Shown in pieces: positions 43,227 to 53,092 of a stretch of DNA of 64,000 nt. Below the pieces are notes generated by a model. That model saw nothing but the letters and a program-made list of their open reading frames with translations, was not told the origin of the DNA and searched no databases. The position numbers and the translations under genes are program-made. This DNA comes from Brevibacterium linens ATCC 9172 (GTDB lineage Bacteria > Actinomycetota > Actinomycetes > Actinomycetales > Brevibacteriaceae), in contig NZ_FXYY01000002.1 of the NCBI RefSeq assembly GCF_900169165.1, forward strand, positions 272,217 through 336,216, in the 5' to 3' direction. Each line of letters starts with the position of its first letter. Position 1 is the first letter of the stretch.

Positions 43227-44329
43227 GCATGACCGGAACTGACACAGTGAGCCCACAGACCCGCCAGATCCTGCCGGAGGACTGCCCGGACTTCGCAGCC
43301 GGCGCGGCAATCCTCGGCACCGGTGGTGGAGGCGACCCGCACATCGGCATGCTCATGGCTCAAGCCGCTTTGGACAAGCATGGTCCGGCCGACTTGGTGA
43401 AGCTCGAGGATGTTCCCGATGATGCCGTCGTCATTCCCGTCGCGATGATGGGAGCCCCGACCGTGATGGTCGAGAAGCTCGCATCGGCTGAGCAGTTCGT
43501 CGAATCGATTCGAGCCATCGCTAAGTACCTCGGTGTTGAGCCTACTCACATCGCCTGCATGGAAGCCGGCGGGGTCAACTCGATGATCCCGATGGCTGCG
43601 GCCGCTGAGCTCGGGCTGCCGCTGATCGACGCCGATGGCATGGGGAGAGCGTTCCCTGAACTCCAGATGGTGCTGGCAACCTTGAGCGGAGTCCAGGCCG
43701 CGCCGATGTCGATCAGTGACGAGAAGGGCAATACGATCGTCCTGGAAACTGTGAGCAACAAGTGGGCCGAGCGTTTGGCGCGTACAGCCACTGTGGAAAT
43801 GGGATGTTCGACGATCGTCAGTCTCTACGCAATGACTGGCGAACAGGTGAAGGGTGCATTTGTGCCCGGAACGTTGAGCCTGTGCCGAGAACTCGGCGAG
43901 TGCATCTCCTATTCCCGCCATCATGCGGGTTCAGCGAAGGATGCTGTCATCGCACGCCTCGGGGCAGTGCAGATCGCCGAGGGCAAGATCAGTGACGTCG
44001 AACGCCGGACCACATCGGGATTCGCCCGTGGGAGAGCCGAATTGAGGACGGCGGATGGGCCTGTCGAGATTGAATTCCAGAACGAGAACCTTCTCGTTCG
44101 CCGAGGTGACGAGGTAGTGGCGACGACACCTGACCTGATCATCGGGCTCGACACCGATACCGGAGAGGCAATGACGACGGAGCAGCTGCGCTTCGGAACT
44201 CGTATCAGTCTCATTGTCGCGCCTGCCGATGAGCGCTGGCATTCAGAAGGCGGCCTGGAACTGGCCGGTCCTCGCTACTTCGGATACGACACCGATCCGG
44301 TCCGACCGATTGAGTTCACTCAGTCATGA
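43223..44329 (+). CDS. DUF917 protein (S-methyl-thiohydantoin desulfurase family), paralogue 2
   Basis: 368 residues. FAAGAAILGTGGGGDPHIGM, THIACMEAGGVNSMIPMAAA, PLIDADGMGRAFPELQMVLA and the C-terminal GFARGRAELRTADGPVEIEF are the full-length family pattern. Pfam describes this family as S-methyl thiohydantoin desulfurase, but substrates are known for few members. Last gene of the permease-HyuA-DUF917 operon, 4-base overlap with HyuA. Confidence 0.9.
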   Translation: MSMTGTDTVSPQTRQILPEDCPDFAAGAAILGTGGGGDPHIGMLMAQAALDKHGPADLVKLEDVPDDAVVIPVAMMGAPTVMVEKLASAEQFVESIRAIAKYLGVEPTHIACMEAGGVNSMIPMAAAAELGLPLIDADGMGRAFPELQMVLATLSGVQAAPMSISDEKGNTIVLETVSNKWAERLARTATVEMGCSTIVSLYAMTGEQVKGAFVPGTLSLCRELGECISYSRHHAGSAKDAVIARLGAVQIAEGKISDVERRTTSGFARGRAELRTADGPVEIEFQNENLLVRRGDEVVATTPDLIIGLDTDTGEAMTTEQLRFGTRISLIVAPADERWHSEGGLELAGPRYFGYDTDPVRPIEFTQS

Positions 44330-44527
44330 TTTGATTGCGCTGCTCGAAATGAAACGAATTCATCCTCGTTGTCTCTGGAACTTCGCCTGGCTAAGCGCCA
44401 GTCCACGACGGTGATTCGAAAGCGCGGGGCAGGTCGCCGACAGGCAGGAGCAGGCACTCTGCACTGCGGCGACCGCCCCGCATTTCGCGGGGCCTCTATT
44501 GAAAGCTCTTCGGCATCGCTTCGGGTT

Positions 44528-45304
44528 CTACCCCTGCCGGAACCCCAACTTCACCGAGATCTCCTTCGCTGCCGCCTTCATCACCGGCACCAACGCCTGC
44601 ATCCGATCCTTCGGCATGAACGGGCGTGTCGCCGACAGTGAAATGCCGGCGACGATGTCGCCACTGCCGTCCCGAACCGGAGCAGCCACACACCGGATCC
44701 CCGGCTCATTCTCCTCGAGATCGAGCGAGGCTCCGTCGCGGGTGTAGCCCTGCATCCGCTTGACGAATGCATCCACCGCAGCGGAGTCCGCACCAGGGTT
44801 CTCTGCAACGAACAAACGCTCCCACCGGTCATCCTGTCCCAGCAGCAGCGCCTTGCCGACACCGGTGCGCGTCATCGGCATCCGATGGCCGATCTGTGAA
44901 CGCATCTCGGCCCCGCGGGTACCCGGGATCTTATGGAGATAGAGCACCGACTCACCATCCTCGACCGAGAGATGGATTGTGTCCTGAGTTCGTTCAGCCA
45001 ACGCCTCCAAGCTCTCCCTGGCCACCACCGGCAGCGGATCCTGATTGAGCGCGGTGAAACCATACTCGATCAGCGTCGGCCCGAGCCGAAACTCTCCCGG
45101 CGACCCATGTCGCAGATAGCCCATCTGCACCAACAGTTGGATCATCCTGTGCGCACTCGACCGACCGATGCCAGTCGATTCGACAATCGACTTCAGAGTC
45201 GTCGAGCCATGAGCCACGGCGCTGACGATCTGTAACCCCCTGGCCAGGGTCTGAGTGCCCTGCGGAATGGCTGCGCCAGCAACGGTTCCAGAATCCTCGA
45301 TCAT
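44528..45304 (-). CDS. IclR-family regulator of the galactonate operon
   Basis: 258 residues from ATG 45304 (an adjacent GTG at 45307 is alternative). N-terminal winged helix: LARGLQIVSAVAHGSTTLKS, VESTGIGRSSAHRMIQLLVQ. The C-terminal IclR effector domain contains HLSVEDGESVLYLHKIPGTR, MPMTRTGVGKALL and GIRCVAAPVRDGSGDIVAGI. It is divergent from dgoK with a dyad in the 46-base gap. In enteric bacteria this operon is controlled by a GntR protein (DgoR); here the regulator type differs. Confidence 0.9.
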   Translation of the reverse strand: MIEDSGTVAGAAIPQGTQTLARGLQIVSAVAHGSTTLKSIVESTGIGRSSAHRMIQLLVQMGYLRHGSPGEFRLGPTLIEYGFTALNQDPLPVVARESLEALAERTQDTIHLSVEDGESVLYLHKIPGTRGAEMRSQIGHRMPMTRTGVGKALLLGQDDRWERLFVAENPGADSAAVDAFVKRMQGYTRDGASLDLEENEPGIRCVAAPVRDGSGDIVAGISLSATRPFMPKDRMQALVPVMKAAAKEISVKLGFRQG

Positions 45305-45313
45305 CACCCCAGT

Positions 45314-45341
45314 ATGTCATCTATCCCACATATAGGGACAT
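45314..45341. promoter_or_regulatory. Candidate operator between iclR and dgoK
   Basis: ATGTC (45314-45318) / GACAT (45337-45341), enclosing TCCC (45324-45327) / GGGA (45335-45338). The dyad fills nearly all of the 46-base divergent gap, so a bound regulator would control both genes. Confidence 0.5.
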
Positions 45342-45350
45342 TAGTGGCGC

Positions 45351-46361
45351 ATGATGGAACGCGTGCCCATAGTGGCTCTTATGGCAAAACTGGCACCACC
45401 CGCGGCCCCGCAGATGATCGGGCTCGACTGGGGGACGAGCTCGCTGAGAGCCTTCCTCATCGGCAGCGATGGACAAGTCCTCGCAGAACGCAATGGTTCC
45501 GACGGCATCATGGCCGTCAGCTCCGACACCACAGACCTCCGCGGCGACTTCTCCCGGATCGCTGATGCCGCGGTTGGCGACTGGCTCACCACCTACGGCC
45601 CCCTGCCGATGCTCGCCTGCGGAATGATCGGCTCAACACAAGGCGTCGCCGAGGCAGGCTACCTCGAATTGCCCACCGACCTCAGCGACATGGGCGGGGA
45701 ACTGACGACGGTCGAACTGACGACCGGTGACCTCCACATCGTCCCCGGCCTGCAGAAAGCTCCGACCGAGGCGACTCCTCCCGACGTCATCCGTGGGGAA
45801 GAGACCCAACTGCTCGGCCTCCTGGGCGAAGAAGAGAACGAACCCAGCATGGTGATCCTGCCCGGCACCCACACCAAGTGGGTGAGCTGCCAAGGACAAC
45901 GCGTCACCGACTTCACCACCTCGATGAGCGGAGAGCTCTTTGGCCTGCTCAGCACCTCATCAATCCTCAGCCGCCTCGCCAAACCCACCGCCGGCTTCCA
46001 CTCCGAGGCCTTCGACTGGGGACTGAACGTCGGAGGAGACAACCCCGCCGCATTGACGTCCTCAATCTTCTCCGCCCGAACCTGGGCTCTCGACGGGCGT
46101 CTGCGTGCCGAAGAAGTCAACGACTACCTCTCGGGAATGCTCATCGGCGCCGAGGTGGCCCACCAGCTCACCGTGGTTGCCGAGTCGAGCGCCCCCGTCA
46201 TCGTCTGCGGAACCACAGATCTGACAAAGCGCTACACCCGCGCACTGCACCGAGCAGGCCGAGAGACGATCAACGCGAATCCGCGCGCTGCGGCCACCGG
46301 TCTCTTCCGCATCGCCGAACAATCCGGCCTCGTCCCGACCAAGGAGTATTCCCATGTCTGA
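45351..46361 (+). CDS. dgoK: 2-dehydro-3-deoxygalactonokinase
   Basis: 336 residues. MIGLDWGTSSLRAFLIGSDG is the ASKHA phosphate-binding start, followed by MLACGMIGSTQGVAEAGYLE, GEETQLLGLL, MVILPGTHTKWV and TTSMSGELFGLL, all typical of DgoK. It phosphorylates 2-keto-3-deoxy-D-galactonate at C6. ATG 45381 is an alternative start. Overlaps dgoA by 8 bases. Confidence 0.93.
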   Translation: MMERVPIVALMAKLAPPAAPQMIGLDWGTSSLRAFLIGSDGQVLAERNGSDGIMAVSSDTTDLRGDFSRIADAAVGDWLTTYGPLPMLACGMIGSTQGVAEAGYLELPTDLSDMGGELTTVELTTGDLHIVPGLQKAPTEATPPDVIRGEETQLLGLLGEEENEPSMVILPGTHTKWVSCQGQRVTDFTTSMSGELFGLLSTSSILSRLAKPTAGFHSEAFDWGLNVGGDNPAALTSSIFSARTWALDGRLRAEEVNDYLSGMLIGAEVAHQLTVVAESSAPVIVCGTTDLTKRYTRALHRAGRETINANPRAAATGLFRIAEQSGLVPTKEYSHV

Positions 46362-46968
46362 CACTGTTCCCTCCGGCCTCATCGCCATTCTCCGCGGTGT
46401 CCGCCCCGACGAAGTCCTCGACATCGCCGAGGGCATCGTCGCCGCCGGGTTCTCTGCCATCGAGGTTCCGCTCAACTCGCCCGACCCCCTCGACTCGATC
46501 GCCGCGCTGGCCGAACGGTTCGGCAACGACCTGGAGATCGGTGCCGGCACCGTGCTCACCGCCGACCAGGTCCGCGACTGCAAGCGAGCCGGTGCCCGCA
46601 TCATCGTCGCACCCGACACAGATGCTGAAGTCATCCGAACCGCGCTCGGGATGGGCCTCACCCCCTACCCGGGAGCCGCGACACCGACCGAGGCGTTCGC
46701 AGCCATCAAGGCCGGTGCCACCAAGGTCAAACTCTTCCCCTCCTCGGCGATGGGGATCAGCGGAATGAAGGCCTGGAGCGAGGTGCTGCCTGTTGGCACC
46801 GAACTCTTCCCCGTCGGGGGAGTAGGAGCCGACAACGCCGCCGAATGGCGAAAGGCTGGCGCAGCCGGCCTCGGCCTCGGTTCTTCCCTCTATCGCCGAG
46901 GCGACCGCCCCGATGACGTACGCGTGCGAGCCGAGGCGATCGCCTCGGCGTGGGTGCACACCAACTGA
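46354..46968 (+). CDS. dgoA: 2-dehydro-3-deoxy-6-phosphogalactonate aldolase
   Basis: 204 residues. Class I aldolase of the KDPG/KHG family: [46 protein letters not shown], and the Schiff-base Lys in [14 protein letters not shown]. It cleaves KDPGal to pyruvate and glyceraldehyde 3-phosphate, the last step of the pathway encoded here. Confidence 0.93.
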   Translation: MSDTVPSGLIAILRGVRPDEVLDIAEGIVAAGFSAIEVPLNSPDPLDSIAALAERFGNDLEIGAGTVLTADQVRDCKRAGARIIVAPDTDAEVIRTALGMGLTPYPGAATPTEAFAAIKAGATKVKLFPSSAMGISGMKAWSEVLPVGTELFPVGGVGADNAAEWRKAGAAGLGLGSSLYRRGDRPDDVRVRAEAIASAWVHTN

Positions 46969-47012
46969 ACACCGCTCCATCACCGTCAACACCTGAACGA
47001 AAGGCCAGACCA

Positions 47013-48161
47013 ATGAAGATCACGTCGATGACGACGTACACAGTGCCGCCTCGGTGGCTGTTCCTCAAGATCGAAACCGATGAAGGAATCGTGGGATGGG
47101 GCGAACCCATCATCGAAGGCAAGGCAGCCACCGTGGCCGCCGCCGTTGATGAGCTCTCCGACCTGCTCATCGGCGAGGATCCGGCGAACATCGAGGACCT
47201 GTGGACGATCATGTACCGCGGTGGCTTCTACCGCGGTGGCCCCATCCTCATGAGTGCGATCTCCGGAATCGATCAGGCGCTATGGGACATCAAGGGCAAG
47301 GTACTCGGTCAGCCTGTGCATCAGCTGCTCGGCGGGAAGGTGCGGGATCGAATCCGCACGTACTCGTGGATCGGCGGAGACCGTCCAGGCGACACCGCGG
47401 CAGCCGCACTCGAGACGAAGAACCGCGGCTTCACCGCCGTGAAGATGAACGCCACCGAGGAAATGCAGTTCATCGACTCCTTTACCAAGGTCGACCAGGT
47501 CATCGAGAACGTCCAGGCGATCCGGGAGGCCACCGGCGACGATTTTGGCATCGGTGTCGACTTCCATGGTCGCGTGCACAAGCCGATGGCCAAGGTCCTC
47601 ATCAAAGAACTCGAACCCTACCGGCTGCTCTTCATCGAAGAACCGGTGCTCTCCGAACACTTCGGCTCACTGCGCGACGTCATGGCGAACACACCGACAC
47701 CGATCGCGCTGGGGGAGAGACTCTTCTCTCGGTGGGACTTCCGTGAGGTGATCGCCTCCGGTGCCGTCGACATCATCCAGCCGGATGTCTCCCACGCCGG
47801 CGGCATCACAGAGACGCGGAAGATTGCGATGATGGCCGAAGCCTACGATGTGGCACTCGCACTGCACTGCCCGCTGGGGCCGATCGCACTCGCCTCCTGC
47901 CTGCAGGTCGATGCCGGCAGCTACAACGCCTTCATTCAAGAACAGAGCCTAGGCATCCACTACAACACGAGCAACGACCTGCTCGACTACGTCACCGACC
48001 CGTCAGTGTTCAACTACGACGACGGCATGATCGACATCCCGTCCGGACCGGGTCTCGGCATCGAGGTCAACGAAGAGTACGTCATCGAGCGCTCCGCAGA
48101 AGGACACCGGTGGCGCAACCCGACCTGGCGCCACACCGACGGCTCCTTCGCGGAGTGGTGA
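47013..48161 (+). CDS. dgoD: D-galactonate dehydratase
   Basis: 382 residues from ATG 47013, the same length as E. coli DgoD. Enolase superfamily, mandelate-racemase subgroup: [52 protein letters not shown], metal ligands in [25 protein letters not shown] and [13 protein letters not shown], and the catalytic His in [13 protein letters not shown]. It converts D-galactonate to 2-keto-3-deoxygalactonate. Confidence 0.95.
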   Translation: MKITSMTTYTVPPRWLFLKIETDEGIVGWGEPIIEGKAATVAAAVDELSDLLIGEDPANIEDLWTIMYRGGFYRGGPILMSAISGIDQALWDIKGKVLGQPVHQLLGGKVRDRIRTYSWIGGDRPGDTAAAALETKNRGFTAVKMNATEEMQFIDSFTKVDQVIENVQAIREATGDDFGIGVDFHGRVHKPMAKVLIKELEPYRLLFIEEPVLSEHFGSLRDVMANTPTPIALGERLFSRWDFREVIASGAVDIIQPDVSHAGGITETRKIAMMAEAYDVALALHCPLGPIALASCLQVDAGSYNAFIQEQSLGIHYNTSNDLLDYVTDPSVFNYDDGMIDIPSGPGLGIEVNEEYVIERSAEGHRWRNPTWRHTDGSFAEW

Positions 48162-48171
48162 GGAGAGACCA

Positions 48172-49476
48172 ATGACAAAGCTCGACCACCTCACGGTCAC
48201 CAAACCGACCCGAATCCGCTACATCATCGCGGTTCTGCTCTTCATCACCGTCGTCATCAACTACATGGACAGGGCAAACCTGTCCATTGCGATGCCGGCA
48301 TTGTCTCAGGAATTCGATCTGACGACCGGGCAGCAGGGTATCTTGCTCTCGGCGTTCGGGTGGACTTATGCTGCGATGCAGTTGCCCGGCGGGTGGCTCG
48401 TCGACCGAGTCCGGCCGCGAGTCCTCTACGCGTCTTGCCTCGTGCTGTGGTCGCTCGCTACGTTGTTCATGGGAATGTCCGGCGGCTTCATCGCTCTCAT
48501 CATTCTGCGGCTCATGGTCGGCGGGTTCGAGGCGCCCGCGTATCCGATCAACAACAAGGTCGCGACCGCGTGGTTCCCGGAGCGTGAACGCGGGCGAGTC
48601 ATCGCTTTCTATACCTCGGGTCAGTTCATCGGACTGGCGCTGCTCACCCCTGTGCTGTCGTGGCTGCAGACGGTGCTCACCTGGCACTGGGTGTTCATTC
48701 TCACCGGTGTTGTCGGCATCATCTGGGCGGCGATCTGGTGGTTCGTCTACCGTGAGCCGCGCGATAAGGCCGGCGTAAACCAGGCCGAGGTCAACCTCAT
48801 CGCCTCCGGCGGGGGACTTGTCGACGTCGAAAGCGGCGTGAAGAAGGCAGCGAAGCCGAAGCTCAAGTGGTCCGACGTCAAGGTCGTGCTGACGCGGCGG
48901 AAGCTGTGGGGCATCTACCTGGGCCAATTCTGTCTGACGTCGACACTGTGGTTCTTCCTCACATGGTTCCCGACCTACCTCGTCGACTACCGGGGAATGG
49001 ACTACATCGAATCTGGCTTCATGGCATCGTTGCCGTTCATCGCCGCCCTCGTTGGTGTCCTGCTCTCCGGATGGGTTTCCGACCTCATGGTCAAGAGGGG
49101 CCTGTCGCTGGGTACGGCGCGGAAACTGCCGATCATCATCGGCCTGGCGATGACAGTGTTCATGCTCGGCGCGAATTACACGGACTCCTCGGCTTGGGTC
49201 ATCGTCTTCATGTCGATCGCGTTCTTCGGCAATGGGTTCGCTTCGATCACCTGGTCGCTGGTGTCTGCGCTTGCACCTGAGCGACTGTTGGGTCTGACAG
49301 GAGGCATGTTCAACTTCATCGACAACCTCTCGTCGATTGCAACACCGATCGTCATCGGCTTCCTCGTCACCGACATCGACTTCGCCCCGGCGTTCGTCTA
49401 CATGGCCGCAGTCACCATTGCCGGTGTGCTGTCTTACGTGTTCCTCGTCGGGAAGGTTGAACGCGTCGAGGAGTAG
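48172..49476 (+). CDS. dgoT: MFS transporter, D-galactonate type (DgoT-like)
   Basis: 434 residues, 12 predicted membrane segments. Anion:cation symporter family signatures: RYIIAVLLFITVVINYMDRA, LPGGWLVDRVRPRVLYA, GGFEAPAYPINNKVATAWFP, and GFASITWSLVSALAPERLLG. Ten bases after dgoD, hence the transporter of the galactonate operon. Confidence 0.92.
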   Translation: MTKLDHLTVTKPTRIRYIIAVLLFITVVINYMDRANLSIAMPALSQEFDLTTGQQGILLSAFGWTYAAMQLPGGWLVDRVRPRVLYASCLVLWSLATLFMGMSGGFIALIILRLMVGGFEAPAYPINNKVATAWFPERERGRVIAFYTSGQFIGLALLTPVLSWLQTVLTWHWVFILTGVVGIIWAAIWWFVYREPRDKAGVNQAEVNLIASGGGLVDVESGVKKAAKPKLKWSDVKVVLTRRKLWGIYLGQFCLTSTLWFFLTWFPTYLVDYRGMDYIESGFMASLPFIAALVGVLLSGWVSDLMVKRGLSLGTARKLPIIIGLAMTVFMLGANYTDSSAWVIVFMSIAFFGNGFASITWSLVSALAPERLLGLTGGMFNFIDNLSSIATPIVIGFLVTDIDFAPAFVYMAAVTIAGVLSYVFLVGKVERVEE

Positions 49477-49479
49477 GTA

Positions 49480-50172
49480 TTACTCCAGACTCCGGGCGAT
49501 CCGACGGTTGCGGGCTTCAATAAACTCATTGTTCGCCTGCAGATAGTCGATGAGATCGCCCGGAGTCTTCGGCACAGCCGGGGTGGAGAAATCATCAAAT
49601 CGATGTAGAAACCTGATCTGCGAAGTCTGGCTGTCCCAGAGGTCATCGAGGAGGAAGAACTCGACGTACTCCGGGAAGCTCGAGAACAGTTCGAAGAAGT
49701 CGGCGTATCTCTGCAGCGCGGTTGCCAAAGGGCTCGCTTCACCGAGATAGTGACGACGGATGCATTCGAGAGTGAGGTCGAAGCGGTCCGCGATGCGCGG
49801 GTGGAACCCCCTTGCACCATTGATTGTGGAAGCGCCATCAATGCGATTGCCGGGAAAGATGATCGCGCTGCCGATCGTATAGCCGAGATCAGGCGGCAAC
49901 GATTCAGACGGAATCTCTTTCAAAACCTTGGCGGCGCGGCCCTTCAGCCGTGTCGTGATCGCATCACTGGACAGAGCGAATCGCCCGAGACTTGACTCGT
50001 GGAGAAGATAGGCGTTCTCACCTTGAGTCAGTGTGAAGGTATGACCTGTGGGCAGTTGCTTGCTCCAGAGCCTCCGGTGATATTCGCGCAGTGTGGGGCT
50101 CAGCAGATCAGCGTCTTTTCCCGGAGGAGTGTCGGTGCGGAAATCGAATCCGACGTCAATCGTAGTTTCCAT
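49480..50172 (-). CDS. DUF6994-type hypothetical protein
   Basis: 230 residues from ATG 50172 (an in-frame ATG/GTG start at 50310 is possible). METTIDVGFDFRTDTPPGKD, then SPTLREYHRRLWSKQLPTGH and YTIGSAIIFPGNRI, resembles a family of uncharacterised proteins recorded as DUF6994; the match is from memory. It is convergent with dgoT, three bases from its stop, and lies downstream of the helicase-sigma gene on the same strand. No catalytic motif recognised. Confidence 0.6.
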   Translation of the reverse strand: METTIDVGFDFRTDTPPGKDADLLSPTLREYHRRLWSKQLPTGHTFTLTQGENAYLLHESSLGRFALSSDAITTRLKGRAAKVLKEIPSESLPPDLGYTIGSAIIFPGNRIDGASTINGARGFHPRIADRFDLTLECIRRHYLGEASPLATALQRYADFFELFSSFPEYVEFFLLDDLWDSQTSQIRFLHRFDDFSTPAVPKTPGDLIDYLQANNEFIEARNRRIARSLE

Positions 50173-50380
50173 ATCTGAGCGACCAGCCTCCAAATCGGTT
50201 ACCGGGTCAGTGAGAACGGCGTCAAGTCTATCGGGAACTCGGCCTGATCGTCTGATTCGTCCCAGGTCAATGTGCGCACTTTTCGCCTGAGGAGGAACGT
50301 AGTGAACCAAAGAGCCGCAAATGATTGCTGACGGCTGGTACCGCTGCCCCTCGGAGACGAGCCTTCAGCCTTTGTCCACA

Positions 50381-53092
50381 CTATTTGTCACACTCAGCCG
50401 GTTGTGGGTCCTCTGCTCCGGTCTGGAGCGTCGAATGGCTGGTCAGAGTTGCCGTCGTCGAACTCTTCGGTGCAGGCAAGCTGACCTCAGCGAAGAATGA
50501 GTGGGCCTCGAACTTTTCCTTGAGCTTCTCAAGTGATTTCTTCTCCAATTGACGGATGCGCTCACGTGTCACCGCGAATCGGTTGCCAATGGCATCTAGG
50601 GTTTGAGGTGGTTCGCCATTCCACCCGAATCGACGACGAATGATCTCCGCTTCACGTGCAGGCAGACTGTCGACGACGGAGTTGACGGTCTCCAGCAGCT
50701 CCCCATCCACGATCTTCGTCTCAGGGTCGTCAGTGAATACGTCCGGATCGGCAATGCGGTCGTCGAACGACATCAGGCTCTCGGCATAGTGTCCGTCCCA
50801 CTGGAGTTCGAGGTAACCCTCCAGAGAGACCGGCTGCATCCGGAGTGCCTGCTCGACTTTCGAATGATCATGGTCGCAAGCGGCACGGGACTCATCATCC
50901 CGCATGCAATTCCAGAATTCTGAAGCCTTCTCAAAGAGGTGGATTGGGAGGCGAATTGTCTTGGCAGTGTCCCCGATCCCGCGGTCAATTCCTTGACGAA
51001 TCCACCAGGTAGCGTAGGTGGAGAACTTGTTGCCCTTGGTGTAGTCGAATTTCTGGACCGCTCGGACAAGACCCAGATTGCCTTCTTGGATGAGATCAAG
51101 GAGGTCGAGTTTGCTGCGGTTGAACCTTTTGGCAATCGACACGACCAACCTCAGATTGGACGTCACCATCTCCTCATAGGCGGCGGCTCCGTCGGCCTTA
51201 ACCCACTCGAGTGCCCTGCGTTCACGCCTGGTCTGATATTGCCCAAGGCTGAGCACGTGCTTCGCGTACATGCCAGCTTCGATACGTTTGGCGACTTCGA
51301 CTTCCTCAGCGGCGCTGAGCAGCGGATATTGGCCGATCTGTTTGAGGTAGACACCGAGGAGGTCGTCAGTATCTGTGACACTGCGCAGAAGCTCCTGAGG
51401 TTCGTCGTCGTCCGCGTCCTTGACGAGGACAATCTTCTTCGATGCGGGCTGCTCATCTGCGCCGCTCTGATCGGGGAGGTCCTCGGCGAGCAGAGGTGGT
51501 GGAACGAAATTCTCGACCGTCGGACCGACGGGCGGGGACGGCTCTGACGCAGAGCGGCTACCGGGAGCTTCCGGCGGCGCAATCGGTGCTTCAGGCACCA
51601 GGCCCCTCAAGAATTTCCGCAGCTCGCGTATCTGCGTTTCGGTGAAATCCGCAATCCGTCGGGCGGACGGGACAACTGCTCCGAACTGTTGATCGCGATT
51701 TCTAGTCTCGTCTTCAATCGTGTTGATCGCATACAGAACGACAAATCGTCCGTGTCGTCCGTCGTCCTTGCGTCGGATGATACGCCCAAGACGCTGAATG
51801 GTCTGGCGAGGCTGCTTGCTGCCGGAGAGCACAACTGCAAGATCCGAATCGGGGACATCGATGCCCTCGTCGAGGATGCGCGGAGCACACAGAACCTTCG
51901 CGAAACCGTTGGCGAACTGCTGCATGGCCCCGCGACGCTCGTGCGGCTTCGACGCCGACGACACAGCCTTGGTCTCAATTCCCGCTCGCTGAAGCACATG
52001 CGCGGCCTGGCTCGATGAATCGACTGTCTGCGAGAAGATGAGACTTCCCTTGGACTCGGCGATCACAGGCGCGATTCCCTCGAGGATCTTCATCTTGTTC
52101 TTCGCGTTGGTGAGCACCTGCTGTCGCTTCACGACCGCGTCCAGATACTTCCGGGCCATGAACACAATCGGAGAAGGATCATTCTTCTTCTTGGCGAGCG
52201 TTTGGATGGCGACCATGAATTGGTCGAACGAAGCCTCCTGAAGATTCAGCTTGTTCTTCAGGGACATGCCGAGTTTGCTGATCGCTGAGCTTGCGATCTG
52301 ATATTCGCCGCGTTCTGAGTCGGTCAAACCGATTCCGACAAACGCAATGTCGAATTCGGCGATCACGCCGTCGCGTAGGGCGCGCTCGTACCACATCTGA
52401 AAGACGACGCCACCGAAATAGGGGTCGAGAACGGCTGTATTCGCTTTGTCCGGCCTCTGATAGGTCGCGGTCAGACCGAGACGGTAGCGGAAGTCGGACC
52501 GCAGAGCCTTCGAAAATGACCTCGCTGCGTACCGGTGGCACTCGTCTGCAATGAGCAGACCGTCCGAATGCTCTTTCAGCAGCTCCGCTCGAGTCGCCGA
52601 ATTGATGATGGCCACGAGAATGTCGCAAGCGCCGAGGGAATCTCGCCGCCCGTTCCCGAGCGTACCGACATCTGCCTGGGGCAGGGTCTCCATCAGACGG
52701 CGTTGCCATTGTGACTGCAATTCCGCAGTCGGGACCAGAACAAGCACTTTGATGCCCTGGCGGAACGCCTCAAACGCCGCGGTGATGCCGATCATCGTCT
52801 TGCCCGCCCCGGTCACGGCTTCGACGACACCTCGGCACTCTGACTGATGCCATGCGTCGAGGGCTTCCGCCTGCCAGGTCCACAGATGCGGATTGACTTC
52901 ACTGCTGGGCCGGGAAGACACGATTCTGACGAAGTGGTCCTCGGTCCGAGGCGCCCGTACAACTGCATCGACTGACCCCACTGCGGGACCCGCGAGGTTC
53001 TCAGCAGCCACGGCGGCGCTGGGGTCATCGGAACTGCGGGCAGGGCTGATCAACGTACGGACAGGAGCCGGGTGAACAGAACGAGAAGTCAT
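50381..53092 (-). CDS. SF2 DEAD/DEAH helicase fused to a sigma-70 RNA polymerase sigma factor
   Basis: 903 residues from ATG 53092 with AAAGGAG upstream (frame open to 53254). Residues about 65-470: XPB/RadD-like SF2 helicase with motif I AVTGAGKT (92-99), motif II DECH (183-186), motif III TAT (208-210), and the second RecA lobe with EGIDVPDSDLAVVLSGSKQP and motif VI QRLGRIIRR. Residues 500-575: Pro/acidic linker. Residues 576-860: a complete primary-like sigma factor: region 1.2 DLLGVYLKQIGQYPLLSAAE, region 2 NLRLVVSIAKRF ... DLIQEGNLGLVRAVQKFDY and FSTYATWWIRQGIDRGI, region 4 LPAREAEIIRRRFG ... VTRERIRQLEKKSL. No frameshift or stop separates the two parts. Inference: it could direct polymerase to promoters while its motor remodels DNA or acts on foreign DNA. 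Confidence 0.9.
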   Translation of the reverse strand: MTSRSVHPAPVRTLISPARSSDDPSAAVAAENLAGPAVGSVDAVVRAPRTEDHFVRIVSSRPSSEVNPHLWTWQAEALDAWHQSECRGVVEAVTGAGKTMIGITAAFEAFRQGIKVLVLVPTAELQSQWQRRLMETLPQADVGTLGNGRRDSLGACDILVAIINSATRAELLKEHSDGLLIADECHRYAARSFSKALRSDFRYRLGLTATYQRPDKANTAVLDPYFGGVVFQMWYERALRDGVIAEFDIAFVGIGLTDSERGEYQIASSAISKLGMSLKNKLNLQEASFDQFMVAIQTLAKKKNDPSPIVFMARKYLDAVVKRQQVLTNAKNKMKILEGIAPVIAESKGSLIFSQTVDSSSQAAHVLQRAGIETKAVSSASKPHERRGAMQQFANGFAKVLCAPRILDEGIDVPDSDLAVVLSGSKQPRQTIQRLGRIIRRKDDGRHGRFVVLYAINTIEDETRNRDQQFGAVVPSARRIADFTETQIRELRKFLRGLVPEAPIAPPEAPGSRSASEPSPPVGPTVENFVPPPLLAEDLPDQSGADEQPASKKIVLVKDADDDEPQELLRSVTDTDDLLGVYLKQIGQYPLLSAAEEVEVAKRIEAGMYAKHVLSLGQYQTRRERRALEWVKADGAAAYEEMVTSNLRLVVSIAKRFNRSKLDLLDLIQEGNLGLVRAVQKFDYTKGNKFSTYATWWIRQGIDRGIGDTAKTIRLPIHLFEKASEFWNCMRDDESRAACDHDHSKVEQALRMQPVSLEGYLELQWDGHYAESLMSFDDRIADPDVFTDDPETKIVDGELLETVNSVVDSLPAREAEIIRRRFGWNGEPPQTLDAIGNRFAVTRERIRQLEKKSLEKLKEKFEAHSFFAEVSLPAPKSSTTATLTSHSTLQTGAEDPQPAECDK

